The notes under the pieces are model-generated. The model was not told where the DNA came from, made no database searches, and saw only the letters and a program-made list of their open reading frames with translations. From Vishniacozyma victoriae (taxonomy: Eukaryota; Basidiomycota; Tremellomycetes; Tremellales; Bulleribasidiaceae), in NCBI GenBank assembly GCA_017654735.1, contig JADPYG010000088.1, forward strand, positions 5,270,001 to 5,334,000: a stretch of DNA of 64,000 nucleotides. Reading direction: 5' to 3'. Positions within the stretch are counted from its first letter, which is position 1; each line of letters begins with the position of its first letter. Both the position numbers and the translations under genes were made by a program. Positions 43,352 through 55,589 of the stretch are shown here, in pieces.

Positions 43352-44107
43352 ATTATAAGCTCTAAATAAGATAAGATACAGAGTGTAGAACAACAACCGA
43401 TCCACAGAAGGTATTCGTCGGGCCGGCACAGCATGGCATATGGAAGACGCCCAAAGTGGTAACTCGGGAGAATACACGTCATCCCGCCCCATTGCTTGGC
43501 AGTGACATGTCTCTCTCAACAAGACCACTGATGGCCTGAAGCAGCTGGTGAAAATACAGCCCGCGTATAGCCCGATAGGTGTCTCATGTAGGAGGGGTCC
43601 AAAACGAAGAATCACAAATTCGAACATGCAACAACGAGGATACAAGCGAAGATATGCCGGATTCAGATATTCACTTGACGATACTGCTCGTCACTGTAGT
43701 CCCGCGATCGACTCCACACCTCCCCCCGCGAACAAAGTGAATCGGAGAAGGCATCTAGGCTCGCGATTGGCCATTGGACCCCCCTGTCCAAATGCTTTGT
43801 ACCACTCAAGACAAGAACATAGCTGTCACTTACGGCAGCGAGATCTGCGGTACCTTGACGTCCAGAGCCCGAGTGGATCCGGGCTTCCTGATCGACATAC
43901 GCATCGAGCTACTGAATTACTACGTGTATGTTTTGACATCAATCCGACGCATTGATACCAGTTAGTTGAACTCCAGTGATGCGTTGCAACAGTTGCACCA
44001 ATTTCATGTGTCCCATATACATTTACATTCGATATAACCGGATAACCTCTAACACCTGGATTTAATAGCTAACACCTCTTCGTATCGCTCTCGAATGGTC
44101 CCACCGT
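43352..44107. other. Spacer between VWA gene and sugar transporter 2
   Basis: These 756 bases hold the VWA gene promoter and the transporter's 3' UTR. Two overlapping plus-strand frames at 43548-43965 look random. No repeat or RNA gene. Confidence 0.45.
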
Positions 44108-46066
44108 TTACAGGCCACTCTGCTGCATTCGAGCCTCCATGTCCCTCTCCACAGCCGTCTTGTAGCCTCTCCACCTACGAAGTGGCACATGGTCCACAAA
44201 CATCTCTTGGATCTCGGCAGATGATCGGTTCTTGCTTTCGGGCATGATGAAGAAGGCGAGAACAGTACCTGGAACCCCAAGGCAGACGAAAAACCAGGCA
44301 GCCCGGACGCTCCAGACCTTGAGCATTAGAGGTAGAGTAAAGTTGATCAAAACAGCGAAACTGTATGTTTCAGCGAAAGTACTGGTTTCAATGATCATAC
44401 TTACAGGTTGCAGAACGCTAGACCCCATCCGCAACCTCTGGCCTTGAAACGTTGTTCGTGCATCTCCGTCAAGTAGGCGTAGCTGGTCGACGACTGGAAG
44501 GTGTTGAAGAAGGACGCCATGACACCTCCGAATACGAGAACCGCCCCGAGCGAAGCGTTGTTCTGGTAGGGGAATAGACTTGTGATCGCAATAACGAGCA
44601 CGCCGACGCACGCTCCTCCGAATCCGATGATAGTCATCGGTCTTCGACCTATCTTGTCGATCAAAAGCGCATCCAGGACTACGGCAACGAGACCAACGAT
44701 GGCGATGATGAGGGTGACCAAGAAAGGATCCTTGTTGCCTAAGCATCAGTACGGCTGTCTCTCTTCGCAATTATTGAGCACGCTTACCAGCGATTTGGAA
44801 GAAATAGGCCGCATTTGTCGAAAAGATCGCAAGCCCAACGAATTGTTGTAAAATTTTTGGCCATGCGCCGATGAGGAATCGCTTTCCGTTGAGTCCTTTA
44901 AATATGGCGAGAGGACCGAGCAGATTGGCGTCAGCATCATGCTGCTTCTGGACCTCGACTGTGTACAGCATGATGTTAAGCTCCTTATCGACGTCGAACT
45001 TGTCCACCCCTTTGTAGCTGGACGTCAGGATTCGGCGAGCCAAATCGACTTTGCCGTGTCGCACCGCCCATTGTGGGGACTCTGGCATAAACCAGTAGAC
45101 GATGTAGCTGATGCCGATCATGGCGAATTGAGTGAAGATGGTAGTCTTCCAGTCGAGAGGAGCTTGATCGTTTCGGACCTTGAGTACGATGTTGGCGAAC
45201 AGACCACCGAGACTGAACCAGAGAGAGTAGGCGACAATGAGAAATCCACGCATCTGTACGGGCGAGTGCTCATTGATGTACTACCTCATCAGCTACATGG
45301 TCACGTGGAGTCAGATCACTCACCACAGGCAGAGTAGCTTGGACAGATCCGATACCCATACCGCAGATCACTTTACTCAAAGCCCAAACACCCCACATCC
45401 CGACGGGTGTCACTGACTCGATGATGACCGCCTACAGCGTCAGTGCTATTCGACCAAGGTGCTACGTGACTCCACTCACAATGAGAAGGATGGTAGTGAT
45501 GACAAACATGGCGTATCGTCGACCGATCGCCTCGGACACATACTGAGCACTGAATTGGCCAAGTACCTGACCAGCACTATGGCCGTCAGCTTGCCCAACC
45601 AGCCCCACCGTGTACACTTACCTAAAGATACCGTTGAAAACAGATACCCAGGTTGGGTCGAGAGCCCAAGCCCCTGTCTTCGGGTTGATGTATTGACCAT
45701 TGGAGATGTGTCTGATAAATCCCTTGTTGGCCAAGATCGAGCCTGAAATCTGGTTTTGAAACCCTGCAATACGTATGAGCTTCCAACTAAGGGAGTAATC
45801 AGGCAGCTGAAAAACTCACCATCGGTGCTAGCGGTGAATCCAGCAATGGTGCAGAGAAGGAAGACTCGACGGAAAGCCCAAATAGCTTTCATCAACGGCA
45901 AAGTGTCGAGTTCCGATTTCAGCTGGTTCTCGCTGAACTCGGTTGCCTTGAGGTCCTGCTCCTGATGGACATCTTCATTAGCGAGATGCTTCTGGTCCTC
46001 GAGGTAAATTTCGGTGTCCTTGGTATCGCCATGGTTCTGTTGAACCAGCACGTTTGGTTGAGTCAT
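44108..46066 (-). CDS. MFS sugar transporter 2
   Basis: Seven exons (46066-45820, 45763-45622, 45576-45480, 45431-45324, 45280-44788, 44738-44405, 44360-44108) give 557 aa. A hydrophilic acidic N-terminus of about 60 residues is typical of fungal alpha-glucoside and related permeases. Signatures: GQVLGQFSAQYVSEAIGRR after segment 2, PESPQWAVRHGK in the centre, LQQFVGLAIFSTNAAYFFQIAG at segment 7, DKIGRRPM in the second half and MPESKNRSSAEIQEMF at the end. It is divergent from the alpha-mannosidase gene across a 785-base shared region, which suggests uptake of mannosides or other oligosaccharides. The substrate is inferred from context only. Confidence 0.9.
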
Positions 46067-46851
46067 GGCGGGGATAGGCTTTCGGACTGATGAGTAGTGG
46101 TAAGTAGGTTGAGGAGATTAAGGAAGGCCCCAAGCAGATTATATAGACCCCAGAGCCCCGTCAAGCGTCCTGTACGATTGCAAAAAGTCGGATGATCGAC
46201 CCGATCTTCCGGGGGACGATTCTAAATTGGCGATTTCATGTGGGGCAACCGAGGAGGCGCAGCTCGGAAATAAAGCCGCAAGAGCTGCCAAGACGACTGG
46301 GGGATCACATCCAAGATCTGCAGCCGGTCGCTTGGCGGACCAGACCGCCCCATGCAGAGTGTAGAGTCTTATGTAATGGGCCGAGCATAGATGTAGACTC
46401 ACATGTAATGGGCCGAGCATAGAGACAAAGTGCTGTATGATGCCATCGGTGTCTTTATCACAACATGTAATACGCAGAGACGACAGCCCAGAATCATACG
46501 GAAAAAGACCGCGGTAGCATTGCTGCAAGCTGATTAGTCAAGCCCACCGGCCCATTTGGTCAATCTTCAATTTGGCACCGGGATTCGGACTAGTCTAGGC
46601 ACGGGGGCTTGACCGGGTAATTTCTATCCCGATGTTAATTAGCTTATTAGTGCACAAGCACCTTTTCACATCGTCCGGCGGTTACGAGTCTCGGTCTCCG
46701 GATTGACAATCATGCCCTGCGCATTATACAGGTATACCGGTCGTCGGACCGGTCAGGTCTTGACCGAAAAAGTACGATCTTCCTTCAGCGAGTCGACATC
46801 TCGCCTCAGTCTAAGCAGCTTGCCAGCTAAGTCGTCTTGTTGTATTCAACC
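46067..46851. promoter_or_regulatory. Divergent promoter, sugar transporter 2 and AMS1
   Basis: The 785 bases between the two starts include a GACCGGTC palindrome at 46747-46754, about 100 bases before the AMS1 start, flanked by further CGG/CCG triplets (CCGG at 46737 and GACCG at 46762). A short direct repeat ATGTAATGGGCCGAGCATAG occurs twice at about 46372-46391 and 46404-46423. Shared control of the two genes is plausible. Confidence 0.5.
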
Positions 46852-49800
46852 ATGTCCAAAACAGAATATCCACGCCTGACCGAAAGCGTCAATCAGTCGC
46901 TCCTGGAAGGTATCGTGCGTACTTCATAGGTCACAATGTCGTCGCTAATCTCTCGTAGACGACGCGTCGACTTGGACGATTTCTGGATGGACCGTTTGCG
47001 CAAGAGAATCTGTCGTCAGCGCTTGAAGTGGAAAGAGTTCACGATGAAGAGCATGTGTGGATGCGAGTATGGTCAGCTCCAGTAGATGAGAAGATCGCGT
47101 TCTCCCAAGCAAAGTCGGAACTTTCTACATCGAGCCGAAAATACGAAAAGGGTACCGTGTTAGGACCGAGTTTCACTAATCACTGGGTCCACGTCAAGTT
47201 ACAAATCCCCGAATCTTTCAAGTCCTCTCCTGAGCCTATCATCTGTAAGTAGCACTAGAATACCGCTGGCAAGACTGATCACCTCAATAGTTGAATTCGA
47301 TCCAGGATGTGAAGCCCTCATTTTCAATACCCAAGGCGAAGTTCTTCACGGTAAGTCGGGTCTTGAGATTCACGCTCATCACTAGGTATCACTGGTGGAC
47401 CCAACTCGACTAAAGACGGTGTCCCAGGAACACAAGAAGATCGCAGGGTCGAACATCTCCTCTCTGATCAGGTCAAGCAGTCCGGCTCATACGAATGCTT
47501 CATCGAAGTGTCGTAAGTCTCGTAGCGGTCGACTTTGGTCATCTGCTAATTTCAGGGCCAACTCTGTATTCGGGGAGGGTTCCGATGGTTATAGACATCA
47601 TCCTCCAAACGTAAGGCGACTTCCTCAAAATGTATGCTGACTACCAGATGAACAAGTACTACCCGCTGGTCTCGGCTGATCTGATCCTCGTCAATACCGA
47701 AGGTCGAGCTCTCGAACTGGATTTCCAGTCTCTTCGTCAGATCGCTCAAGACCCACAGGCAAGCACCTCGGGTATTTCTCAGCGAGCTTTGAAGGCTTGC
47801 AACGATATCATGAACCACTTCACCAGATGGCACGGCGATCAGGAAGATGGGTCGCTGGCCAGAGTGATATCTGAGTGTCGGCAAATCTCTCAATCTGTTC
47901 TGGGCAGGCTCGACAAAGAGGCTATCCAAGAGTTGACAACCCACAACCCTGATTGTGCTCCTGGAGCAAAGCTTTGGGCCATAGGTCACTGGTAGGTACC
48001 CTGTACGCTGTGCTCGCTTATCAATATAGCCATATTGATACAGCCTGGCTTTGGAGGTACACTCAAACGCATCAAAAGATCGCTCGAAGCTGGAGTACGC
48101 AATGCGACCTCATGGATCGATTTCCGAATTACCGATTTGCTGCTTCCTCAGCACAGCATTACGTCTGGTTGAAGGAGTTTTACCCTGAAACCTTCGAGCG
48201 GGTTGCCAAGTATGTGTCCCAAGGTCGATTCGCCCCAGTCGGCGGAGCCTGGCTCGAACATGACTGTATGATACCGTCCGGGGAGTCTTTCGCCCGTCAG
48301 TACCTGTACGGTCAACAATACTTTCAAGATACATTTGGAGCTCGTTCTCGGGAAGCCTGGCTCCCAGATACCTTTGGGTATGCTAGCCAGCTCCCCCAAA
48401 TTTTGCGTCTTTGCGGCATTGATTACTTCTTCACCCAGAAGGTGAGTCTTGGTTATTTACGATCACTGACGATAGCTTTCATGGAACAACATCAACACAT
48501 TTCCCCACTCGACATTCAACTGGTGCGGTATAGACGGCTCCCAGGTACTCGCGCACATGACACCGACCGACACCTACAATGCTCAATGTGACTATTCCGA
48601 GCTCATGAAAGGAGCTCGTGGACATAAGAACATGGCTGTGACGGACAAAAGTCTGTTGCTGTACGGTAATGGTGACGGTGGTGGTGGTCCAACCCCACGT
48701 ATGCTGGAAAAGGTAGGTGAAATCAGTCTAGTCCGAGTAACACAAACTTACGTCGGCAGCTGCAGCGACTCTGCGCCGTGGCCCAGGTCAGCCCTGAAGT
48801 CCCGGCTGTGAAGGTGGGGCTACCGGTCGATTTCTTCGATGCCATCCGAGAAGAAACCCTTGGTGGTCGAACGCTGCCGACTTGGAGGGGCGAGCTCTAC
48901 TTCGAGCTTCACCGAGGAGTGAGTCAAGAAGACCGACATCGGATCAGAGTTGACTGTCAGACTTATACCTCCCAAGCACGAATCAAAGAGGGCAATCGCA
49001 CGATGGAGAGATTGCTCCGGGAGCTGGAGTATTTCGCTACCATTGCCTCGATCACATCGCCGGATTACAAGTATCCCAAGTGAGTCCCCAAATATGATAA
49101 ATGACCATGGGCTCATAGTCATAGAACTGAACTCGATGCAATCTGGAAGGATGTCATGCTCAACCAGTTCCACGATGTCATTCCCGGGACAAGCATTCGC
49201 CTAGCAAATGAGGACGCTTGGGCTATATACGACACCAGATCACAACAGGCTGAAAGGCTGATTGGCGAGGCCCTCGATGTGCTCGTCCGGCCATGCAAGA
49301 CCTCGGCCAGCGACTCTCAGGAGCCAATTACCGTCATCGACGCACTTCGCTTGGTACGCAGTGAGGTGATTCAACTGCCAGACGTGTCCCGCCCCGACAA
49401 GATGACAAACACCACTCCCAAGACGTATCACCTGATCGACACTGACGAATCTGGCGTTGGGACCGTTGTCGAGTCTAGCTCTCAAAGGACTTCGCCTACC
49501 GCGACTTCGGATGGCGAGTCCGCCGTACTCGAAAATGCTCATTTCCGTTTGGAGTTCAAAGGAGGCCGTTTGACAAGTCTGTTCGATATCCCACTACAGC
49601 GGGAGCTGGTTCTTCCCGGCCCCGGAGCCGATGATGCCGGCTTGATGCTGTACGACGACTACCCGCTAGCTTACGATGCGTGGGATGCGGAGATCTATCA
49701 TCTAGATCAATGTCGACAGCTCAAATTCACCAGCGTAGAGGTCACCGCAAGTCACGCTTTGCGAGCTTCGATCGCTGCCACTGCAGTGTTTGGAAAAAGT

Positions 49801-50842
49801 AGAGTCACACTGACCGTAAGCATCATTGTCTCGAAACTCCTCATCATGGTATATCTACTAATGTGCTATAGTTCTCGTTGGACGCCGTACTTCCGGGGAC
49901 GACCGAACGATGTCCGATACGTGTGGATGTAGACGCCGATTGGCGAGAGAGTCATCGCTTCCTGAAATGTAAGGCGAAATCACTCATGCCTTTGCTAAAA
50001 CTTAGTCGCACTGCCCATCGACATACACTTCCCGTCTGCTACTTATGGTACCCAATTTGGTCTCATCGAGCGGCCGACGCATCGCAACACCCGTCTAGAG
50101 CAGGCGAAATTCGAGGTATGCGCCCATATGCTTGCCGACCTGAGCGAGGTTGGTTATGGTGTCGCCCTGGCCTCAGACTATAAATATGGCTATGCGGTAG
50201 AGAATAACACCATGCGGTGAGTACAGCATAGCTTTCAACGAGACGTCGCTCACTTTCGCCCAGGATTTCTCTTCTTCGTTCGGCGAAAGCTCCCGATGCG
50301 GATATGGATATGGGCGTCCACCAATTCTCATTCGCTATCATCCCTCATCTCGGTCGAATGCAGGAGAGCGGAGTGGTACTTCAAGCCTTGAAATTCACCA
50401 ACCCCGTCAGAGGTGAGCAAGAAGTTTGGAAGTCATGCTGATCCTAAGTTCTGCGAGGCAGGAGTCCGGATACGGCGCTTCGTACCGTACGATGGGCCGT
50501 GCTTGATGCACCTAGCATAAGGATTGAGACTGTTAAGCGCGGAGAGTCAGACGCTAGCAGCGGTCGTCAAACAATCATTCTTCGCGTCTTGGAGACACTG
50601 GGCTCTCGTGTCCACGGACTTTTGGAACTGTAAGATCATCCATCGTCAGTCATGCCTCACAGCTTACACTGTCAAGGTCCAATATGAATATTGCTTCGCT
50701 GCAATGGACCAATCTGCTGGAAGAGCCTTTGCCTCGAGAGGAGTCCAAGGTGACCTGCACTTCGGCCGATGGAATGACTCGAGTCAAGCTGGACATGCGG
50801 TGCTTCGAGATCAGGACACTGCAGATCACTCTGGGAGTTTAG
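46852..50842 (+). CDS. AMS1: Class II alpha-mannosidase (GH38, vacuolar Ams1)
   Basis: Sixteen exons join to 1115 aa: 46852-46914, 46959-47244, 47291-47350, 47386-47512, 47556-47610, 47648-47991, 48030-48441, 48476-48712, 48760-48918, 48961-49079, 49125-49815, 49872-49968, 50006-50216, 50264-50412, 50458-50629, 50677-50842. The GH38 core begins GHCHIDTAWLW with zinc ligands His and Asp. The nucleophile is Asp at about 425 in EAWLPDTFGYASQLPQI. SWNNINTFPHSTFNW and ELYFELHRGTYTSQA are further family blocks, and the beta domains follow with DLSEVGYGVALASDYKYGYAV. There is no signal peptide, as in yeast Ams1, which reaches the vacuole by the Cvt/autophagy route. It removes alpha-mannose from free oligosaccharides. 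The acceptor of exon 15 (GCGAG) is weak but is the one that keeps the frame. Confidence 0.93.
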
Positions 50843-51130
50843 GGAAACTGAGGGGTCCTGACATCCGTCAAATTATCAAATCGCCAGTTTACTCGCGGTG
50901 CTCTGCTGTGTTGTCTATGATGCATACACTTCTTTCGGCAGGTTTCTTGGCAATTTGCTAGTACAATTAGTATCTGTTGCGTCTCGCGGCGTTGACCTTT
51001 ACTATAGAGTCGTTTTGTAAAAACCACTCGTACCTACGATTTCATCATAGCGGATCGTGCCGAACGCACTGATCTATTACATGTGTACATACGCGTTACA
51101 AGGGACGACGAATAATTGGACCGCGTACTA

Positions 51131-52385
51131 CTATGCCTGAGCGGATGGCTGGCCAAATGCCACATCCGTAGCTAGTGCGTGGGCGACGTTGCCCTCACCC
51201 TCCGGCGCTCGATGCTCCCCGACCTTCTGATGATCGGTCAGATGGACGACTTGTTCAATGAAGGCCTTCAAGTCGTCCAATCTTACCCCTTTCTCGGTGA
51301 TGCCATCCTCATTGCCGTAGAAGGAAACAGCGTAGTCGAGACTGTAGTGTAAGCTCAAGTCAAAGGACGAGTTCATCGATTACAGCTTGGTCGAGTCATC
51401 ATACGACATACCCATCTGCGATGGTTGAGATCGGTCTCAGCGAATTGATCGAAGGCCTTGAGCTTGAGGATGAAAGGGGTTTCTTCCGCCTTGTTCATAT
51501 CCTGCACTGGACAGAATTAGGACAATTCAGCAATCTCGTAAAGTGACTCACAAGAAGCTTTCTCTCAGGTCGCCCAATCCGACATCGAAGCACCAAAGCC
51601 GCTCAATATTGACAAGGTTCGTTGAGCCAGTTCCCCACCACTGAGAGATTTATCATCCCTCTTACCCCAACCAGCCTTTTTAGCTCCTACAAGAACAGTA
51701 AAAGGCCACCTGTACACTGAGTGTGTGGGATTTCACGATTTCCAGAGGACCTACCAGGGGGAGTTATCAGAATGCCCAAACTTCATCTTCCCTCCGCCTG
51801 AATCCGCGTCTTTCTCTCCTTTCGCTTCTGGATCGACTGAATGCTGCCATTCTTTGAACAAGACTTCGTACTTTTCAGGCTTGTCATCTTTATTCTCATC
51901 ACCCATATGATACGGCTTGACAATGACATCTTTGCCATTCATTCCCTCTGAAGGATCATCTTTGTCAAACCAGAGATTTATCAACGCTGGCTTCAACTTA
52001 CAGAGAGCAATGAGCCCTTGAGCAAAAATCGAGTTTTCTTCAGCTATATTGTTAGTCTACACAAGAGTAGCAAATCTAGACCCTGGAAACTCACATCGTA
52101 GGAAACGAATATCTTTACTCGTGTTACAGCTCGTTTCCGGGGGTTCGGGATGTGTCGGCTCGTAACAACTCGTGAAGGTAACGACAATATCATCCAGCAA
52201 AGGACCACCCTTGGCAATAATCACGTCCTCTGATGATCTAGCTTGGATTCTGGTCGGGGTCGCATTGGACCCTAGAGATGTCAGGCAATAATCAGTGTGG
52301 CATGCAAGAGTAGGAGCTCACCAGAGAGGAATAGCGGTACAGCTGCAAAAGCCAACATGTAGGTACTGGGACGAAAAGACAACAT
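51131..52385 (-). pseudogene. Secreted calpain-like family, copy C (probably broken)
   Basis: Recognisable exons: 52385-52322 (signal peptide, MLSFRPSTYMLAFAAVPLF), 52271-52095, 52043-51755, 51709 onward, 51501-51412, 51341-51131. The first three introns have phases 1,1,2 as in copies A and B, and the PW-WP codon is split the same way. The core has SIFAQGLIALCKLKP and WPFTVLVGAKKAGWG. After LSILSG (near 51600) the frame that continues the gene reaches a TGA at 51567-51565, while the similarity to copy D (RLWCFDVG) continues in another frame. The phase at the 51412/51341 junction also does not fit. Either two small indels have disabled it or unusual splicing repairs it. The last exon contains LDYAVSFYGNEDGIT, matching copy D. 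Confidence 0.5.
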
Positions 52386-53316
52386 TGAAGAATCACCTGC
52401 GTTGTTTATGTTATTACGTATATACTAGTAGCAAAAAGCAATAAGCTTGGAAATAGAAGAGGCATATCTGGACGCAGCCGTCGTTTATATATCTGTCCAT
52501 AGGGCAGCTTCCCTTTTGGTCAAGCCGCAAAGGATTTTGAAGAGGCACCGGATCAGAAGTGATTAGGGGGTCGGGTCACAAAAGATCTCGACAATGAAAC
52601 TCGAGATTAGCATAGCAGTTGTTTCAAGACAGACAGAACTCAGAGGGGAAACAAGGGAGGCTGCAAGCAATCCGGTCATGACGGCGAATCATGGCGATCA
52701 TCAGAGGGGTATGCTCAAAGGGTGGCATGGACCAAGCGCATAACATCACTACCTCAGCGAGTGGACGAGAGAGACTCAAAGGAAGAGATTCGCTGTTCCG
52801 TGGTTTCATGTCGATCAAAATGAATCATATCAATCGTCCTCAAAGGGGCAGTGTCAAGAAGTCATGCAGACCGCGATTATTTTGCCTTGAGGGGGCCCGA
52901 TTGTACAGAAGGTGAGCCACAGACCATTCAGATTGTACGATATTTCTGGATCGAGAGAATCAGAGCAAGTGATACAGCACCCCTTCAAGGAGACAGGAAC
53001 GTGGTGTGCTTGTCACTGCTGTCAGGCTGTAATCCCACACACACACCTCATCGAAGAGCTTCTATCCTCGAATGGCCCTATACATCTCCCTGCCTCTGAG
53101 CAGTGTGGCCTCCTTGGGCTGTCAGGCTGGTACAACCCGTTAGCCAATGGACATGACCCATATGCGAAGGGAATTTACTTTAATGTCAACATCACAATAA
53201 AACTCTCTCAGTGATAGTACAAATTGTACATGAATGGTCATACAGATGTACAGTACATTGAGATAATACGCGTACACTACAGCCACCTCCTAGCCACTCT
53301 GGCAACCAGGTGCCAG
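52386..53316. promoter_or_regulatory. Spacer between calpain-like copies C and D
   Basis: These 931 bases contain the copy C upstream region and the copy D 3' side. No gene is recognised; the plus-strand frames at 52691-53214 look random. Confidence 0.45.
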
Positions 53317-54467
53317 TCAAGCTTTGAGTCCTGTGGGAGCTGCAGGCGCCACAGTCGCTGATTCTTGCATTGGGGGGGCTCTCTCGCCATCAAACGTTTG
53401 TGCTGAAAATGTGAGCCAGACGATGTTACGGATGGTCAATTTGTTCAAATCGAAGTCTTTTACAGTGATACCCCCGTCGTCATCATAGTAAGAAGTAGCG
53501 TAATCAATCCTGACTCATGAGCAAAAACCTCATTCAAGGGGGAAATACCACTCACAGTCCGGTCGCATTGCTATACGCCATAACAGTGATCCATCGCTCC
53601 CACCGAAAGTTCACCAGTTCGGGATTTGCCGTCAAATTAGATTTCTCAATCTCGAGAATGAAAGGTTGCTGGGAGGCTTTCTCAAGCGTCTTCCCTTCAC
53701 AAAATAAGCCCCAAACTCTGCTAGAATTGAAAGACAAGATGGGCACCGTCATGGCCCCATATCTCCCATCGGGTGACCGAGGCATCGTACCCACTGAGCA
53801 AGGTCAAGGCCTGCTCAGCCAGCAGACCTGAAACTGTTCCGTCCCCCACGTCGAGTTGACCCCATCCGGCTGCTCTGGCGCCCTTCAGCATGGCATAAGG
53901 CCACCTGTTAAATCAACAAATGGCTCCGAGCAGATGAGTCGACTCACCAAGCCGAAACCTTGGTGTAACCAAAGGATAGGTCACCCGCGCGTTGTAGCGC
54001 TTCGTCTCCGCTGACGGCGACTTCGGGAAGTTCCTTCCCTATTTCAGGCTCGTCCCCCTTGTAGTTTGGTGTCTGTAGATTTGATACCGTACTCGCCAAT
54101 AGTCTCATCGAACCAAAGTGCGATGGTGTTCGGGTTTAGCGTACGGAGAGCATTGAGGCATTGTGCGAAGATTGTGGCTTTCTGAGCTACCATCTCTGCA
54201 GTTGCTTCGAGGCAGTCCGCCAGCCAACATTGCAGAGTGGCTCACTTCGTGAGAATTTTCTGTCTTTGATGGCAGTATCATCAGGTGAGGGGCCGCCCTT
54301 AGCAAAGAGGGGTCCTTGTATGCTCTCGCCTGGAGGCTAGTGGGAGTCGCGTTGCCCACCATAAGCATAGGTCGAGTCGACGTGACAGCTAGATGGGCTT
54401 CACAAAGTACAACGCTTGTAATGGCCGTAAGACCGAGCAGGAAGGTACTGGAATTCTAGGACAGCAT
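53317..54467 (-). pseudogene. Secreted calpain-like family, copy D (pseudogene)
   Basis: The start region parallels copy C (MLS then TAG at 54458-54456, where copy C has TTT), giving a stop at codon 4. NATPTSLQARA then matches copy C's NATPTRIQARS. The continuing AKGGPSPDD lies in a different frame (shift near 54290-54315), and another shift near 54070-54095 separates ALWFDETIGEYG from NYKGDEPEIG. The 3' exons (53904-53791, 53720-53556, 53509-53317) stay open with consistent phases: WPYAMLKGARAAGWG, LLAEQALTLLSG, RVWGLFCEG and LIDYATSYYDDDGGIT. The PW-type Trp codon is again split by an intron. At least three disabling changes make this a decayed gene. It shows the oldest damage of the four. 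Confidence 0.6.
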
Positions 54468-55589
54468 TGTATGGAATTGTAATGTTTGTTGATATATAAT
54501 CTCTGAGTTCGGTAATTCAACTTGTGAAGTGATCAAAAAAAGAGACAAGAGGTACTTCTGCAACGTTCATATATCGGTTGCTCGCAGATGCAATTACCAA
54601 TTGGCAACCACTTCATAAACCAAAGGAGAACAGGAGTTGATCTACATTGCGCGAATTGGTACAAATCACGGCAAAGAAATCACAAAGAAGTCACACTTGA
54701 AACGTTCGACTCACCCTCAGCGTCTCGTCACAATCAGCTGGAACAGAAACGAAAGAACAGGGCGAGGCGCTTGGAAAAGGGATCACGGAGAGGTTTGATC
54801 GCCGGGATTGTTGTCACATCAAGGGTAAAATTGCTGATCACCTCCACGCTCGCTTCAGACCGAGTTCAGGTCGAAAGGAAGGATCAAGGGACGGCGTTTC
54901 AGATTTTGTCGGTCCACCTCGAGCTGGCTTGCTTGGGTATTAATGTAAAAGGGCGATAAGTCGGATTCGTTTGATAGCTGTGTTGATCATGTCTATTTGA
55001 GAGGGGTCACGGGCAATTGGTGACATCTGTCGATCGTTGCAGATCAATGGAGATCATCAAACGATGACTGATGAGGAGAGCCAATGCCGATCGACCTCTA
55101 TTGAATTTCGTATTTCAGACTCCGAATGGCTTTTGAGATGCCTTGCGACGTTCTCGGGACCAAGATACGATGTAGTCATGTGCCATAATGGCACCCGTGC
55201 TCATCAGAGAAAGAGGCATGTACTATCCTCTGCTGGGTGTAAGTTCTGTCGCTTGGCGGCACGACACTCTCGGCCGGCCACGCCTAATCTCTGAACTGGA
55301 TTTATGGTCTGTATAGATGCGCACACTGGAAAGATGTATGAATGCCTCGGCTACGTGATCGCTGTATCTTGCATTTGGAAGCTAGCTGTATCGCTGTAAC
55401 TTGTGCCTTGTTTGAATATTGATGCATTATCGTGGACATGACGAAGCCCCGGGAGCGAACGAGGAAGTAAAAGAGCGCCCGGCAAGTTGTAAGCGTGGCC
55501 GGTCCAGAACTCGGGCATTTACCACCCGGACGACTGGACATCTTCCATATACATGAATAGCATTGCACACGTATCACAACGTAAATCCA
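54468..55589. other. 1.1-kb spacer, no gene recognised
   Basis: No frame with protein-like features was found. The right end should contain the promoter of the alcohol dehydrogenase gene. Confidence 0.45.

Noticed and set aside
43548..43965. Two overlapping plus-strand frames between the VWA gene and sugar transporter 2
   Set aside because: Both look random and neither matches a family or shows plausible splice partners.
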